A DNA stretch of 64,000 nucleotides from Biscogniauxia marginata. Lineage: Eukaryota; Ascomycota; Sordariomycetes; Xylariales; Xylariaceae. The stretch spans positions 310,001-374,000 of the forward strand of contig MU404057.1 in NCBI GenBank assembly GCA_022695795.1, written 5' to 3'. The position numbers and the translations under genes were made by a program. The notes below the pieces were generated by a model. It was not told the DNA's origin, ran no database searches, and was given only the letters and a program-made list of their open reading frames with translations. Below are positions 22,815 to 33,300 of this stretch, piece after piece. How positions within the stretch are numbered: position 1 is the first letter of the stretch; each line of letters opens with the position of its first letter.

Positions 22815-23625
22815 TCACCGACCCTTCTTCGCCTTACGCCGGCGCTCCCACTCCGCCCTCTCCTCCTCGTCGCTGCCCGAGAACTCGGCATCGTCATCGC
22901 TCTCGTCCTGCTTCACATCGACGAAGGCGTTCTTCGCATTGCCCTTGGTGGGCTTGGCCTCGTCTGCGGCAACAAAGTCGCCGGCGTTGAGCGCCGTGTA
23001 CTCGTGCTTCTGGATCAGTTCCCGCAGGCCCTTATTCCGCGGGTCGACCAGCTGGAGGGGCGTCAGCTTGGCCTTGTTCTTGACGCGCGTACTCGAGCCG
23101 GCCTCCAGCATCATCTCGACGAGGGCGTTGCCGAACTCGCGCTGGGCCGGCGGCTCGCTATTGATCCACCGGATGGCGCTGTGCAGTGGTGTGTCGCCGG
23201 TGGTGCGTGCGAGGGGGTCGCACTCGAAGTTAGGCTGGTCAAGGAGCATGTCGATCACCTCGTCTGTTTTGTTGGGGGAGCGGTGTCAGCAGCAGTTGTG
23301 AGTCCAGCCTGTTTCAAGCCATTGCGCATGGAAATATGGGCAAAAGAGAGCCCCGGATATGCCATTATCAACGTACAGTTCCCCTGAAGCGCAGCTTCGT
23401 GGTAGAGGTGGTTGCCCATGATGGTCGTGGTGTTGTTCAGCAAGTCGGATATCTCGTCGTCGTTCTTGCAATTGGATATGATCTCGGACAGTAGGTCGAC
23501 GTTATTCCGCCGGCAGGCTTCGACGAGCTGCTCCTTTACGGAGGCCCCCTTGGGAAGTTAGTTTGCGCGTTAATCGCAGCCAACACTGTTGAACCGCCTA
23601 CCTCGTGCTCGTGATCGTCCGCCAT
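22815..23625 (-). CDS. Small ankyrin-repeat protein with acidic/basic tail
   Basis: Three minus-strand exons 23625-23602, 23548-23377 and 23263-22815 give 214 residues; introns are 53 and 113 nt. The start MADDHEHE is an 8-codon first exon, followed by GASVKEQLVEACRRNN. Ankyrin units are visible as NHLYHEAALQGNYEVIDMLL, then TGDTPLHSAIRWIN...LVEMMLEAGSSTRVKNKAKLTPLQL (core TPLH at about residue 112). The C-terminus is acidic (DESDDDAEFSGSDEEE) then basic (RRRKAKKGR), suggesting nuclear or nucleolar location. The layout recalls small fungal ankyrin proteins such as yeast YGL242C, but that match is from memory and not checked. It is divergent from RPC11, with about 520 bp between starts. Confidence 0.85.
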
Positions 23626-24145
23626 CTTGGGGATCGGGTTTCGAGAATAGTTATAGGGGGCGCTCTTGTTGTGCGTGTCAAGAATGTATACTAGTAGACG
23701 GGAAAGGGAAAATGAAAAACAAGGCAACAGAAGACGTCGAGAATTGCGGATGGCCCGGTTACACATTCATCCTTGCAGTCGTCAGCTTTGTTAGGGTGAG
23801 GATGCACCTGAACAAGCGCCGCAGGAGGTGGCAGTGGCGTTCGCTATCTTTGGCGTCCTTGATTCGGGCTCACCAACTAATGCAGGACCCAGTGCCCCGC
23901 CGCGGGGCTTCTCCGGGGCAATGGTTTTAGCGGGTTCCGGCGGGATGGTCTTAGCGCTAAGAATAAAAACGGGCGCATGGAACCTCTGGAAGTCTTTCTT
24001 TTCTTAGTATACTCGTAGAGCTCCATCACAGTAGCATCCACGCGATTTGATAAACCATGGGGTTATAGCGACAGACAGGCGCGAAACCTCAACTGTCCAG
24101 AAAGGCTGAAGACTGAAAAGGGGTTTCGTGTTCACCACAGTCACA

Positions 24146-24610
24146 ATGCTGCTCTGTAAGATTTCCCACATTTTGCTTGGTGGGGGAATATCTGGACTGA
24201 TGAATGATCCCTAGTCTGCCCCCAGTGCAGCAACATCTTGACGGTCTCGCTGTCCCCCGAGACCGGACGCAATCGCCTCGAGTGCCGCACTTGTCCGTAT
24301 CAGCATGCCATCGAGGAACCTATGTACTCGCGGCGCTATTTCAAGAAGAAGGAGCGCGAGGATGTCTTTGGCGGCTCCAAGGCGTGGGAGAACGCCCAGA
24401 AGACAGAGGTCCAGTGTAACAATTCCGCTTGCGACAGTCGGGAGGCCGCCTTCTACCAGGTCCAGATCCGGAGTGCCGACGAGCCTATGACAAGTTTCTA
24501 CAGGGTTTGCCTCTTCCTACACTCGATGAACTCATTGTTCTCTTAAGACAATCACGCTAATGCCTCGGATGCAGTGCACTACATGTGGACATCGATGGAG
24601 AGAAAACTAG
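24146..24610 (+). CDS. RPC11: RNA polymerase III subunit RPC11 (RPC10/POLR3K), TFIIS-like
   Basis: Small Pol III subunit needed for RNA cleavage, termination and reinitiation. Exons 24146-24155 (10 nt), 24215-24504 and 24575-24610 give 111 residues, the usual family length. The N-terminal zinc ribbon begins MLLFCPQCSNIL with a second CxxC at CRTCPY. The C-terminal TFIIS-type ribbon has CNNSACDSREA, the catalytic acidic hairpin QIRSADEPMTSFYRC and CTTCGHRWREN. Splicing is required to restore both the N-terminal CPQC and C-terminal CTTC cysteines, which fixes the model. The second intron's donor GTTTGC is weak but gives the exact family sequence. Confidence 0.95.
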
Positions 24611-25051
24611 TCTTTCAGAAGAAGGATATCTATAGGTACTGAATATATCATTCGGCGTGTTGGAGATTTGGTCGGTACGCGGGTTGGGAGGTTGCAGTGA
24701 AAAATGCTGTTTCATACGTTCTGATTCTTTTGATTATCTCCAGCTCGAGGTGGTCTACCATAGTTATGATACCCAACTTCCCGTATTTGCGCAAGTCCTG
24801 AGACGCGGCTCTTCGTATGTTCTCCGAATGGAAAGCCGAATAAGCTCTCAAATACCATATTAATGGGTGATCGACGACCTCAGCTAAGTCTGCTCTTCAT
24901 ATCATCTCGGCGCGAGATGTGTTCGCCTTTCTGGCGTCGTAGCGGATTGGTGCATGCCTCATCCATCCATAAGGAGCATATATGTCTGTTCCTGGCAGAA
25001 TGCTGGTGCAGGATCTTTCGTTTATAGTTGAGTAGTTGTTGAGAGCTCATC

Positions 25052-25495
25052 TCACTCTTCCTTGTGCCAATCCACCGACGCCTTAGCTCCCTCGGCCGCT
25101 AGAGCTTGCACTAGCTCGGGGCTGATGATATCTTGTCGGAATCGTTCTTCCTGGAGCAACTCGAGGTTCTTCAGTGTCGGGCCAGGATAGTTGAGGTACT
25201 TGATGTATGGCGGTCGGCTCCAGTACCGGAGATAGGCGAGGTACGCAATGAATGCAGGCTCGTTCAGCAATTTCTGGGACGCCAGGTGGTTTAGATAGTA
25301 AGGGTTCGCAAGAGATTGCACAAACTTGACGCGATCAGCATGGCGCATGGATTTATGTCAAGAGCGTCGCGGCAAAGGTAGGACGCATACCTCGAGCTCA
25401 ATCTCAAAACGCGAGTAACCTCCATACTTGGGCTCCGACTCGGCTGGAGGGTCCTGGTCCATTTGGACATCGCTGGAGGTGGTTGGAAAGTCCAT
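25052..25495 (-). CDS. MED31: Mediator subunit 31 (Soh1)
   Basis: Conserved subunit of the Mediator middle module, linking activators to RNA polymerase II in the nucleus. Exons 25495-25391 and 25324-25052 (intron 66 nt) give 125 residues. After an acidic leader MDFPTTSSDVQMDQD, the Soh1 domain runs from SRFEIELEFVQSLANPYYL through FIAYLAYLRYWSRPPY and IKYLNYP to the C-terminus, matching the family's near-invariant core. The intron falls between FEIELE and FVQSL. It is convergent with RPC11, with 441 bp between stop codons. Confidence 0.95.
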
Positions 25496-26025
25496 TTTGG
25501 GATGCAATGCGGCGGACAGTGGCGCGGCAAGTGTAGACGTGGAGGAGACGGAGAGACCGAATTGCGCGAGGGCAGTTGATGGTAGGATCGTTGATGGTAG
25601 GATCCGGGGGAGCTGGTGTGGAGAATCCTAGCAGAAAGCATGCATCCATATAGGCTAGAAATGCATATGTCGTTATCGGTTATTGGCATGTATAGGGTAT
25701 TGTTAAACGCAGTAATCCTAGGTATGTAATAAAACGATTAACCTAGATGACAACCCACAGCGTCTAGAATATAACCCCTTTTTCTTTGCTCTTTATTACA
25801 ATTGAAATAGAGATGAAATTGGACTGTGATGCCTTTTACACATCAGAGTTTTAATATATATATATCTTTCGGAAAGATCTATTAAACTGATATTTCTTTA
25901 GTAGGTAGTCAGGTAAGTACGTGAAATGAAATTGCTAAATCGTCTGTATCTCCCGATGGCTCATAGTCTTCCCTCATGTAATCCCCCATCAGAGATAAGT
26001 AACATTCCACCCCTTCCATTCCCGC
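25496..26025. other. Intergenic, MED31 upstream side
   Basis: Promoter side of MED31 and 3' side of the CFEM relic. A 15-bp unit GTTGATGGTAGGATC is duplicated in tandem at about 25576-25606. No gene seen. Confidence 0.5.
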
Positions 26026-26461
26026 TTAAATTTTATTGTTATATGCATTACACTTTCTAGTACGGCCGTGAAGGAAACGGCCGCTTAAGGTCACCGTTGG
26101 CGCACCGGCCGACGTGATCGCGGACTCGCCAGCGCTGAAACTCTTGCAGACGACTGATCCTGCGCTCTAAACCTGGTCGAGTTTTGAGGGGCTGCAACCG
26201 GGAAGGAAACACATCAGAATCAGGCCCCTCGATATCACTTTGGATTGGTCCGCGTTGGCATGTGACATCGTTGAGCTGACAACCTGACGCCGTGATGGTG
26301 GAGGTAAGGCAGGAAACCTGTGGTGTTATTTAGCCAATTAGGAGATGCCCAAGATCTTCTGGTATTTGTCAGCTTACAGCGCACGAGGGCTGGCCACGGA
26401 AGTATCCAGGATCCTGCGCAATGGCAAGCACCGCTGTTAGTAGGAGCAAAGTTGGTTTCAT
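26026..26461 (-). pseudogene. Decayed CFEM-domain secreted protein gene
   Basis: CFEM proteins are small secreted or GPI-anchored eight-cysteine proteins, some binding haem or acting at the host interface. Exon 1 (26461-26378) reads a signal peptide MKPTLLLLTAVLAIAQ then DPGYFRGQPSCA. A 60-nt intron (26377-26318) leads to VSCLTSTITASGCQLNDVTC, a clear CFEM core. The next expected Cys is Arg (CQRG), and after QSDIEG the frame breaks. Homology resumes in another frame as LILMCFLPGCSPSKLDQV, is stopped by TAG, then continues SAGSVVCKSFSAGES to a stop at 26026-26028. So one missense, one frameshift and one nonsense change are visible. No canonical intron removes them. An expressed truncated form cannot be excluded. 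Confidence 0.75.
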
Positions 26462-26909
26462 ATTCGATGTATAGCACTAATAACAAAGGCTATAAGGGAC
26501 TAGAAGGAAGGGTATGATGTAAATGAGGGAAAGGGACTTATAAGATGCCAATAGAGGAGACTGGCCCTGACTTCTCTAGGTAATTCGCGACACGTTGGAT
26601 GATCTGAGCTTTGATTTGCACTGTTATTTAAAGCTCCCGACGTTGAAAACGTGTTTAACTGACCCTACTTGGGCTTTTCGTATTAGATGGCTCGATTAAG
26701 ATATCAATAGACTATATACATGATCGCCATTATAACTGTCGCTACCCCTAACTGCATCTAACGAGTCTAGAGAGAGGGAATAAATAGATTGAGGCTTTGT
26801 GCAACATGAGCCCGGGCCAGTCAGCATAGGTTTCTACCTATGACAAATTCACCAGAACCACGTACATCAATAAAGTCTGCTCGAATCATGCGGACATGAT
26901 TCAGCAGTC
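26462..26909. other. Intergenic
   Basis: Between the CFEM relic start and the 3' end of the membrane-protein gene. AT-rich, no open frame with content, no repeat noticed. Confidence 0.5.
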
Positions 26910-27551
26910 CTAGGTCCTAGAGTTCCTATGTTTAGACTGTGCGTCCGACGGGGTGAGGTCAAGAAATGACATTTCCGGGTCGACACCGGAGGACTTGGGT
27001 AGTGGAGGCACCTCTTCATCTTGGTTCCGCTGCAACACTAGGTGCCAGGACTCACGAAGAGAGCGTCTAAACACCGGCTGGGGTCGCGCCGGCCTCCATC
27101 CACCGTCAAGTTCTGGGATACGTCCAACAGGTGATATCCTCTCTTCTGCTTCCTTCTTTCTCTTCCATCTCCTCCAATACCACCCAGCAGTGAAGCATAG
27201 CACCGCTGCTACGAACCCGGCTGATATCCCAATGCCTACATTTGCTCCGGTCGAACGTTCGGTCGATCCGCCTTTTTCCTGTTGAGAGAGGCTGGAGTAT
27301 TCTGTGCCCTGGGCTGGTGAGGAATATATAGGCTCCGTAGTGTTAACACATTGAATGCTCTCTGTGGCTACCGATAGGGCGGGCTCAGTTCCGGTGGCAG
27401 TATAAACGGTCCCAACACCCGAGGACGACGATATTATTGTGGTTATTGACACCATCAACGAATCCCGGGTAGTCAAGGATATAGTCTCCGTGCATGTTGT
27501 ATCGATAAAAATTGCGCCCTTCATCGTGTCGTCCGTGGAGTAATTATCCAT
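26910..27551 (-). CDS. Small single-pass membrane protein, Ser/Thr-rich ectodomain
   Basis: Frame of 213 residues from MDNYSTDD. Residues about 20-85 are Ser/Thr/Glu-rich and low complexity. One transmembrane segment (NVGIGISAGFVAAVLCFTAGWYW, about 103-125) is followed by a strongly basic stop-transfer RRWKRKKEAEER and a hydrophilic cytoplasmic tail. This is the common plan of fungal Mid2/WSC-like or uncharacterised cell-surface proteins. There is no signal peptide at this start; the frame is open back to an AG (TTTTCAGTAG), so an upstream exon with the secretion signal may exist or may have been lost. Upstream sequence to 28100 gives only broken fragments. No family assigned. Confidence 0.55.
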   Translation of the reverse strand: MDNYSTDDTMKGAIFIDTTCTETISLTTRDSLMVSITTIISSSSGVGTVYTATGTEPALSVATESIQCVNTTEPIYSSPAQGTEYSSLSQQEKGGSTERSTGANVGIGISAGFVAAVLCFTAGWYWRRWKRKKEAEERISPVGRIPELDGGWRPARPQPVFRRSLRESWHLVLQRNQDEEVPPLPKSSGVDPEMSFLDLTPSDAQSKHRNSRT

Positions 27552-28849
27552 TATCGTATCGGTGATCTACTGAAAAGTGTTAATGACGCTGTAACAAATG
27601 TGGGATCTAACCTATCGGTAGGTATACTTCTCCTTATTCCTCCAATTTTCGGGCCATCTTTCGATAATCAAAATGGCTGTCTTCGCATTACTTCGCTACT
27701 CTTGAGAAGACCAGAAGCACTTAATCTAGAGGTTGAATACCCAACAGGAACCGAACGGTTCCACCTTCGCCATACAGACCGATTGGAACCATATTGAGCA
27801 TTTCTCTGCCAGGCGTGTGTAACGAAACAAAATATGCAAATCTTTGTTTACGACGGTTGTTTGATGGCGACGCGAAATCTTCCAATACAATCAAATGGAT
27901 GTTGTAAAGGAGCTCGACCTCAAGAATGTTTGCCTCGGTTGAAGGGCCTTAGTGTTACGCCTGCATTCAGAATCCCGCATTCTTCGATAGCCATCTCTTG
28001 ATAACGTATCATCCAGGCGTTTCCAGGCAAGATGGATCTTAGTGGTTGTTTGACATGAGTTGCTGAACTGACGGCGGCACTCACTGATGATCACGTTCCT
28101 TTTATTATCACCTGTTTATCCACAGTCCTTAAGTTTTCTTCAAGAGTAATTGAAAGCACATAGTGGACCTGATGAGGCCACCACATATCTGACTCGTGTA
28201 ACACGACATTATAAATGCTTCCCGGCCCTCAATCACCCCCCCTTACTTTTACTAACTGGATTGCGAATTGGAGGAACCTGTTAGCATATATGCTACTATA
28301 TTCACGCCTAACACCATCTGCACAGAAATATCTAGACCGAAGACGTACGAGATATCGTATCCTGGGGTCTAGGAATTTAGATTAGTTAATGTGTAAATTT
28401 GGATGGTAAAATAAGTGATTAGAGAAGCATATTCTCAGTCCAAAGATAATCAATGCAGAGGTAAGTGAAGGATATGCGTTTCCGTTTGTACGTGATATTC
28501 GAGAAGTACATAATAGATCGTGTCATCATGAGCATGCCAGGAGAGGTGTTTACGAAATGAAACTAAGCGAATGCCTGTTAAACTCGTTTACATACTCAAC
28601 AGCTTCCATAATTACACAATATAGGACGAGGACTATGGCTGTTTGGGAAAACCAGGCTTAGTTAGATATTACCTATTGGGGAAACCCACAAGTATATAAG
28701 CATCATTTATTGGTTAAAATAATGTACTAAAACCTGCTATAACCATCACTTATACACAAAGGCTTGGCTATAAGACATGGGCTAAGTATTATTATTATAC
28801 GAGCACTAAGAAGTAGAACTAGAAAATCAGGTAGAGGCTTATAATGGCA

Positions 28850-29460
28850 TCTACCATTCTAATTAATAGATACTTTATAAATTCAACTAGGATTATAAAC
28901 GTTAATATATAGCACTAAATTTATTTATCTATGTAATTCTGTTATTAATAGCTGTGACAAGGGCTGTTAAGCTTAAAATAATGATTTAATTTTAATTAAT
29001 AATTTTCTTTAGTTTCAAAGGACTTAGGAGTTTAAGTCCATAAAAGAGGTCCGCCAGGAATTCTCTGCCTTTTTATACCTAATCTAGCTGTCTAATAACT
29101 TACCTCATCTTATATAAGTTGGTACCTATAAATCCAACCTTAGTATTTACCCTTAATAACCATCTTGCTATATAACTCACTAGTTTTAGCATCTCTCAAG
29201 TGTTTATTCGTATAATAATAGCTAGTATTTAACTTATAAACGTATTATCCATTCTTTACATTAAAATTTATTAGAAAAAACGATGTAAATTGTGATAAAT
29301 GTTATTAAACTTGAAACAATAATTTAAATTCGATTAACTACTTTTAATAACATTTTAATTTATAACTAATAAGTTTTAATAACGTTTATAAGTGTTTATC
29401 TTTGTAATATAAATAATACGTTATAAAAGTTAATTATTAATAGCTAAGTTCCTACGAAAA
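28850..29460. repeat. Diverged AT-rich direct repeats, probably a RIP-like relic
   Basis: A segment starting TGTGACAAGGGCTGTTAAGC at about 28953 recurs as TGTGATAAATGTTATTAAAC at about 29296, with many C/T and G/A differences and continuing similarity for about 55 bases. Another unit (TTTTAGCA...AAGTGTTTATTCGTATAATAAT near 29180) recurs near 29373 as a variant with AAGTGTTTATCTTTGTAATA. The differences are mostly transitions. This fits old repeats degraded to AT-rich DNA; the parent element is not identifiable here. Confidence 0.5.
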
Positions 29461-29477
29461 TGTCATGGCTAATAAAT

Positions 29478-29503
29478 TTAAAGGTCTTTTATAAGACCTT
29501 TAA
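29478..29503. repeat. Perfect inverted repeat, 11-bp arms with 4-nt loop
   Basis: Arms TTAAAGGTCTT and AAGACCTTTAA separated by TTAT. It lies inside the AT-rich block. It could be a hairpin, a transposon end remnant or chance in AT-rich DNA; no target duplication was found around it. Confidence 0.6.
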
Positions 29504-30372
29504 GTAGTAGTGGGTTGTTAGTATTTGCCTCTTAAAATCAAATAGATTGACGCCTTTATTAGAAGTAGAATAGAGTTCTCTCAATTTATATAAGAGCTGA
29601 GATCTCAGTATGAAGTAAGTGACTTCACGTCATGATATAGTCTGGAAATTTTAAATAATACCAAATATCCATCGCTGTTCAGCCGGTATAAAGATTCAAA
29701 TATCAACAAGTTCAAATGTGTAAATTAGCTTGCCTTCTCCATATATTACAGTGAATCCACTATCGTGACAGTATAACAAGGGAAATAGTTTTAGCTTGAT
29801 ATCAAGAGGAGCAAGGGTTCCATTACCCAACCTGCTCTGCCCAGTCTCAATCTTCGTGATCGATATCCGAGCTGTAATCTAATACCTAATACCTAATTGC
29901 TGCTTGTTAATGACTAAGAGCAGGGATTCAGATTGAGAGACTCAAGTATTCTACGTTTTGCGTCTAATGTGATTTTTTCCCCTTAAGGTAAAGGGCATAA
30001 TTTTATTAATATCGTCGTATTTCAGCTTGTGTCTTATCGTGCCCCTGGATCACCATCATCATGGACACTAACCGAAGAGGCTCTGATTATCACGACGTGA
30101 GAAATCTTCCGAATATGCTTGTGGGAGTCTTAAACTGCTGATGATAATTCTGGACCGGGTAGCAGAAGCTATATAATATGCTCTTGAAGGTATGTTTCAT
30201 GTGCCACCATGTGCCTTAACGGAGTTCCTATTGGACTAGGATGACTTCCAGCGAGGTGTTTGTGATACTACTCGGGACTTGTCTTTTACACATCATGGAA
30301 AATCTACTTCGGCTAGGAGCGGACAAAGTTCTCCGTCGCCCGTGTTTCTCTGCTACCTGGTTCTCTCTTGAC

Positions 30373-33300
30373 CTAGAACGGAGGACTCCACTGCCCCTGA
30401 GCATTCCACTCCTGCTCCAACTTGTCGATCTTTGCGATAAAGCGTGCGTTTGCTTGATCCAGAGCCGTGGTGCCTTGAGCCGCTGACTGGCGCTGCGCTG
30501 GGGTCGCGTATGCGTTTTTGAGGTTTCCTATCCAGGTACTGATATGAGTTTCAGCCTTAGCCCTCGCCTGGATGGCCTTCTGGGACATGAAGGTGTCCCA
30601 TAGCTGTGCCAAGCTTTGCGGCGTCCAGGTGTTGTACATGGGGCGCACGATTGATGGTACCACCGTGTTATCTAGCTTGCTCAGCCGGTCTCTGACGCGA
30701 TTTTTCTGTAGAAGTAATGTGTTGCTGACGATGGGGTCGCGAAGATAACGCAGCGCCATCATGCAATCCTTTAGATTCTGGAATGCCTTTTGCCGCTTAT
30801 TGACACTTTGTATGTAGCCCTGCATCGTTGAGTCTCTACGGATGGCGCCAGTCCCAAACATGGCGCCTTTGCAGTTGTTCACGCCCTTATCCACCAGCAT
30901 GAGCTCGTCATTCCACTGGTTGTCAGCGCCAGGCCATACCTGTGCTACAAGTTCGATGGGGTCAGCACGATCGCTGCCGTCAACCGAAACTTTATTGGCA
31001 CTGCCTACCCTGTACCAGAATCCTTGTAGATAGCTGCAGAAAGCCACATTTGATGGACTTCCAGCCGTCTGCGGGTTGGGGAAGCTGTTGCCTGTCCGTT
31101 GTGTTGTACGTACCCATTCAAAGAACCCAGTCAGCAGCTGAATCTCAAGTACATGCTCTGTCTGGTAGCGATTGGTGTCTGAAATTATGGTATTGATAGT
31201 GCTGAAAGTAAAATCTAAGCAGACACCTGGATTGGCGTAGCCGTACTTTACGCACGATGGGCAGTTAGTTTGAAGGGTTGACGAGGTGTGGTACACAGGA
31301 GGTTGGTACGTGATGGCAGCAGCACCGGTACAGAATGACTTGGGCTTGGGACGTTTCCGGTCTCGCTTCTCGAGGAAACTGTCCGAGGACATCTCGTCGT
31401 CCTCCCAACCTGTGGTTTCGCATTCTGACGTCTCATTACCACTGAGCTCATTCTCATCCAGGGGACAAATGAGATCCTGCAGCGGTATATGGAAAGCGGG
31501 CCCAAATGGCTCAGCACGCCTCGATAGCACATGCCCTGGGGTACCCAATGGCAGTAGGCCTAGGCTGGAGCCGGCCATAGTGGCATTATTGGAATTTGAT
31601 GAAGACAGTGGATTCCATCTTCTCCTGAATGGATTTCCTGACTTTAGATCGGGACAGGTACCACCATCAATGAGCGTCTTGGGCTTGGGACTAGGAAGAT
31701 CGAATTTGGTCCCTGACCAGCCAAAGATGCTAGGAGACACAACCTCGGCATACATGTCAGCCCCAACCTCCAGTCCGTATGTGAATGGACAATCAGCCAC
31801 GGTGCTCTTCCCCGCAGCCATCTTGACCATGAGCCATCCATCCGCTACTACCGAAGCTCGCACATCGTCAATCTTCCACCGATCCTGGAAGGTGACGCCA
31901 AAATCTACAGACGCCTGTAAGTGTGCCGAAGCGTCGCCTTCGGCCAAGATACCAGCATAAACTTGTGGCTTCTGGATTCCCGTCCACGAGCCTGTGTCTT
32001 TATAGTCGGCGTCATCAACTTCCTTAGGGTCGTGGTCAGAATCTGTGTCAGGGAGTGTTTGCCGAATCTCCCAGGAGGCGATGTCGATGGTAGTTTCGAA
32101 CTCTGCTGACGCGGTCAAACCAATGTCGACCTGACCATAGATATTGAGCTGGGGTCCGATTGTGGCGACTCCCGGTATGCTGAAGGAGGCACCGGGGAAG
32201 GGGACGTTGACAATACGCTGCCTTTTTGAGTAATGCACTGAGGCGAGCGCTTCCAGATGCAGTATGGCTGAGATATGACCCTCATTGTAGAAGGTCAGGT
32301 AGGATCCGGTAATATCGAGGGGTCGGTTAGCATCGTTAGTGAAGACGGCGGTCAGAGTCATGCCAAAACTGGTAGAGACCTCGACCGAGGTGGTTGCTGT
32401 GGCTCTGATGTAGGCGTCGAACTGCGTATCGCCCTCAGAGCAGTGGACCTCATCGTCTAGTATCTTGATGGAATAGTCCTTGTTGATTTCATGTCTGAAT
32501 TCACGACTGATACTTGGCTTCAACATTTGGGTTAGCCACGCAATAATGCCTTGCCCGAACCAGCGCTTGTGCAGTTCGTCCCGGCTTATGAGTGCGCCAT
32601 GGAAATCATCCCGAAATTCATCTTCTAGCCAGCGTCGATGATTGCCGCGATATTTCTCATCTGACAGCTGGCGCTTCGTCTTTCTCTTTGATACAGCCGC
32701 GGCGACAACCTCATCCCAATAATTCTCCTGGTTGCTAAAGTCAACCCGGAGCTGTGTTTCTCCGAGATCGCGAGGCACGCGCGTGAAGTCGTAGTCAAAA
32801 GTCAAATTGTACAAGACGGGGCTATGTGACAGTCTTTTCTTCAACCTGCTTGGGAAAATCTGGTTTACAGCCGGCACCATACTCACCGCAACGGCATACT
32901 TCCCAGGACCACATCGTGGAGGCATCTGGAGGATAGTACCTGGAACACCCTTACCGAGGCCAATCTTGTAGCAATTGCTGTTTTCAGACACATCGGTACA
33001 TACCATCTGCACCGTTTGTGGCGCTTCGCTGACTTGATTAGTTTCGTGGCAGTTAAGAATGTCCCAGTGACTACCATCACGTTTATCCATCGAGATTTGG
33101 ATCTCTTCGGGTGAAGCCATGACGTAGAAATTGAAGGCTGCATCTCCCGGATCATCTCCGTCATCATTTGTCAATGATTCTCCCGTACCCCAAGTATCAT
33201 CAATGTTCAGGTCGTATTCCGTGTCGACGTTATCGCCAGTGGGGGGATTCTCAAAGAGATTTGCTAGCGGAACCGGTAGGAATGGTGATTTCCCATTCTT

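Larger units (their letters stand above)
27552..30372. other. Gene-free region with AT-rich core
   Basis: No supported gene over 2.8 kb. Bases 27552-28260 have normal composition with short broken frames. From about 28600 to 29700 the sequence becomes extremely AT-rich with diverged internal repeats (see separate entries), then returns to normal composition towards the chitinase 3' end. The AT-rich core resembles a repeat mutated by RIP (C-to-T in duplicated DNA), a known process in Pezizomycotina, but no transposase or reverse-transcriptase motif is readable. Confidence 0.55.

Noticed and set aside
22611..23387. Plus-strand 258- and 190-codon frames over the ankyrin gene
   Set aside because: Antisense of a gene with ankyrin motifs and correct splice joins; no own domain.
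26318..26377. Possibility that the CFEM lesions are explained by a second intron (GTGATA...TTGCAG)
   Set aside because: Its removal would delete a conserved CFEM cysteine region and still leaves the later in-frame TAG problem in the homologous frame; pseudogene is simpler.
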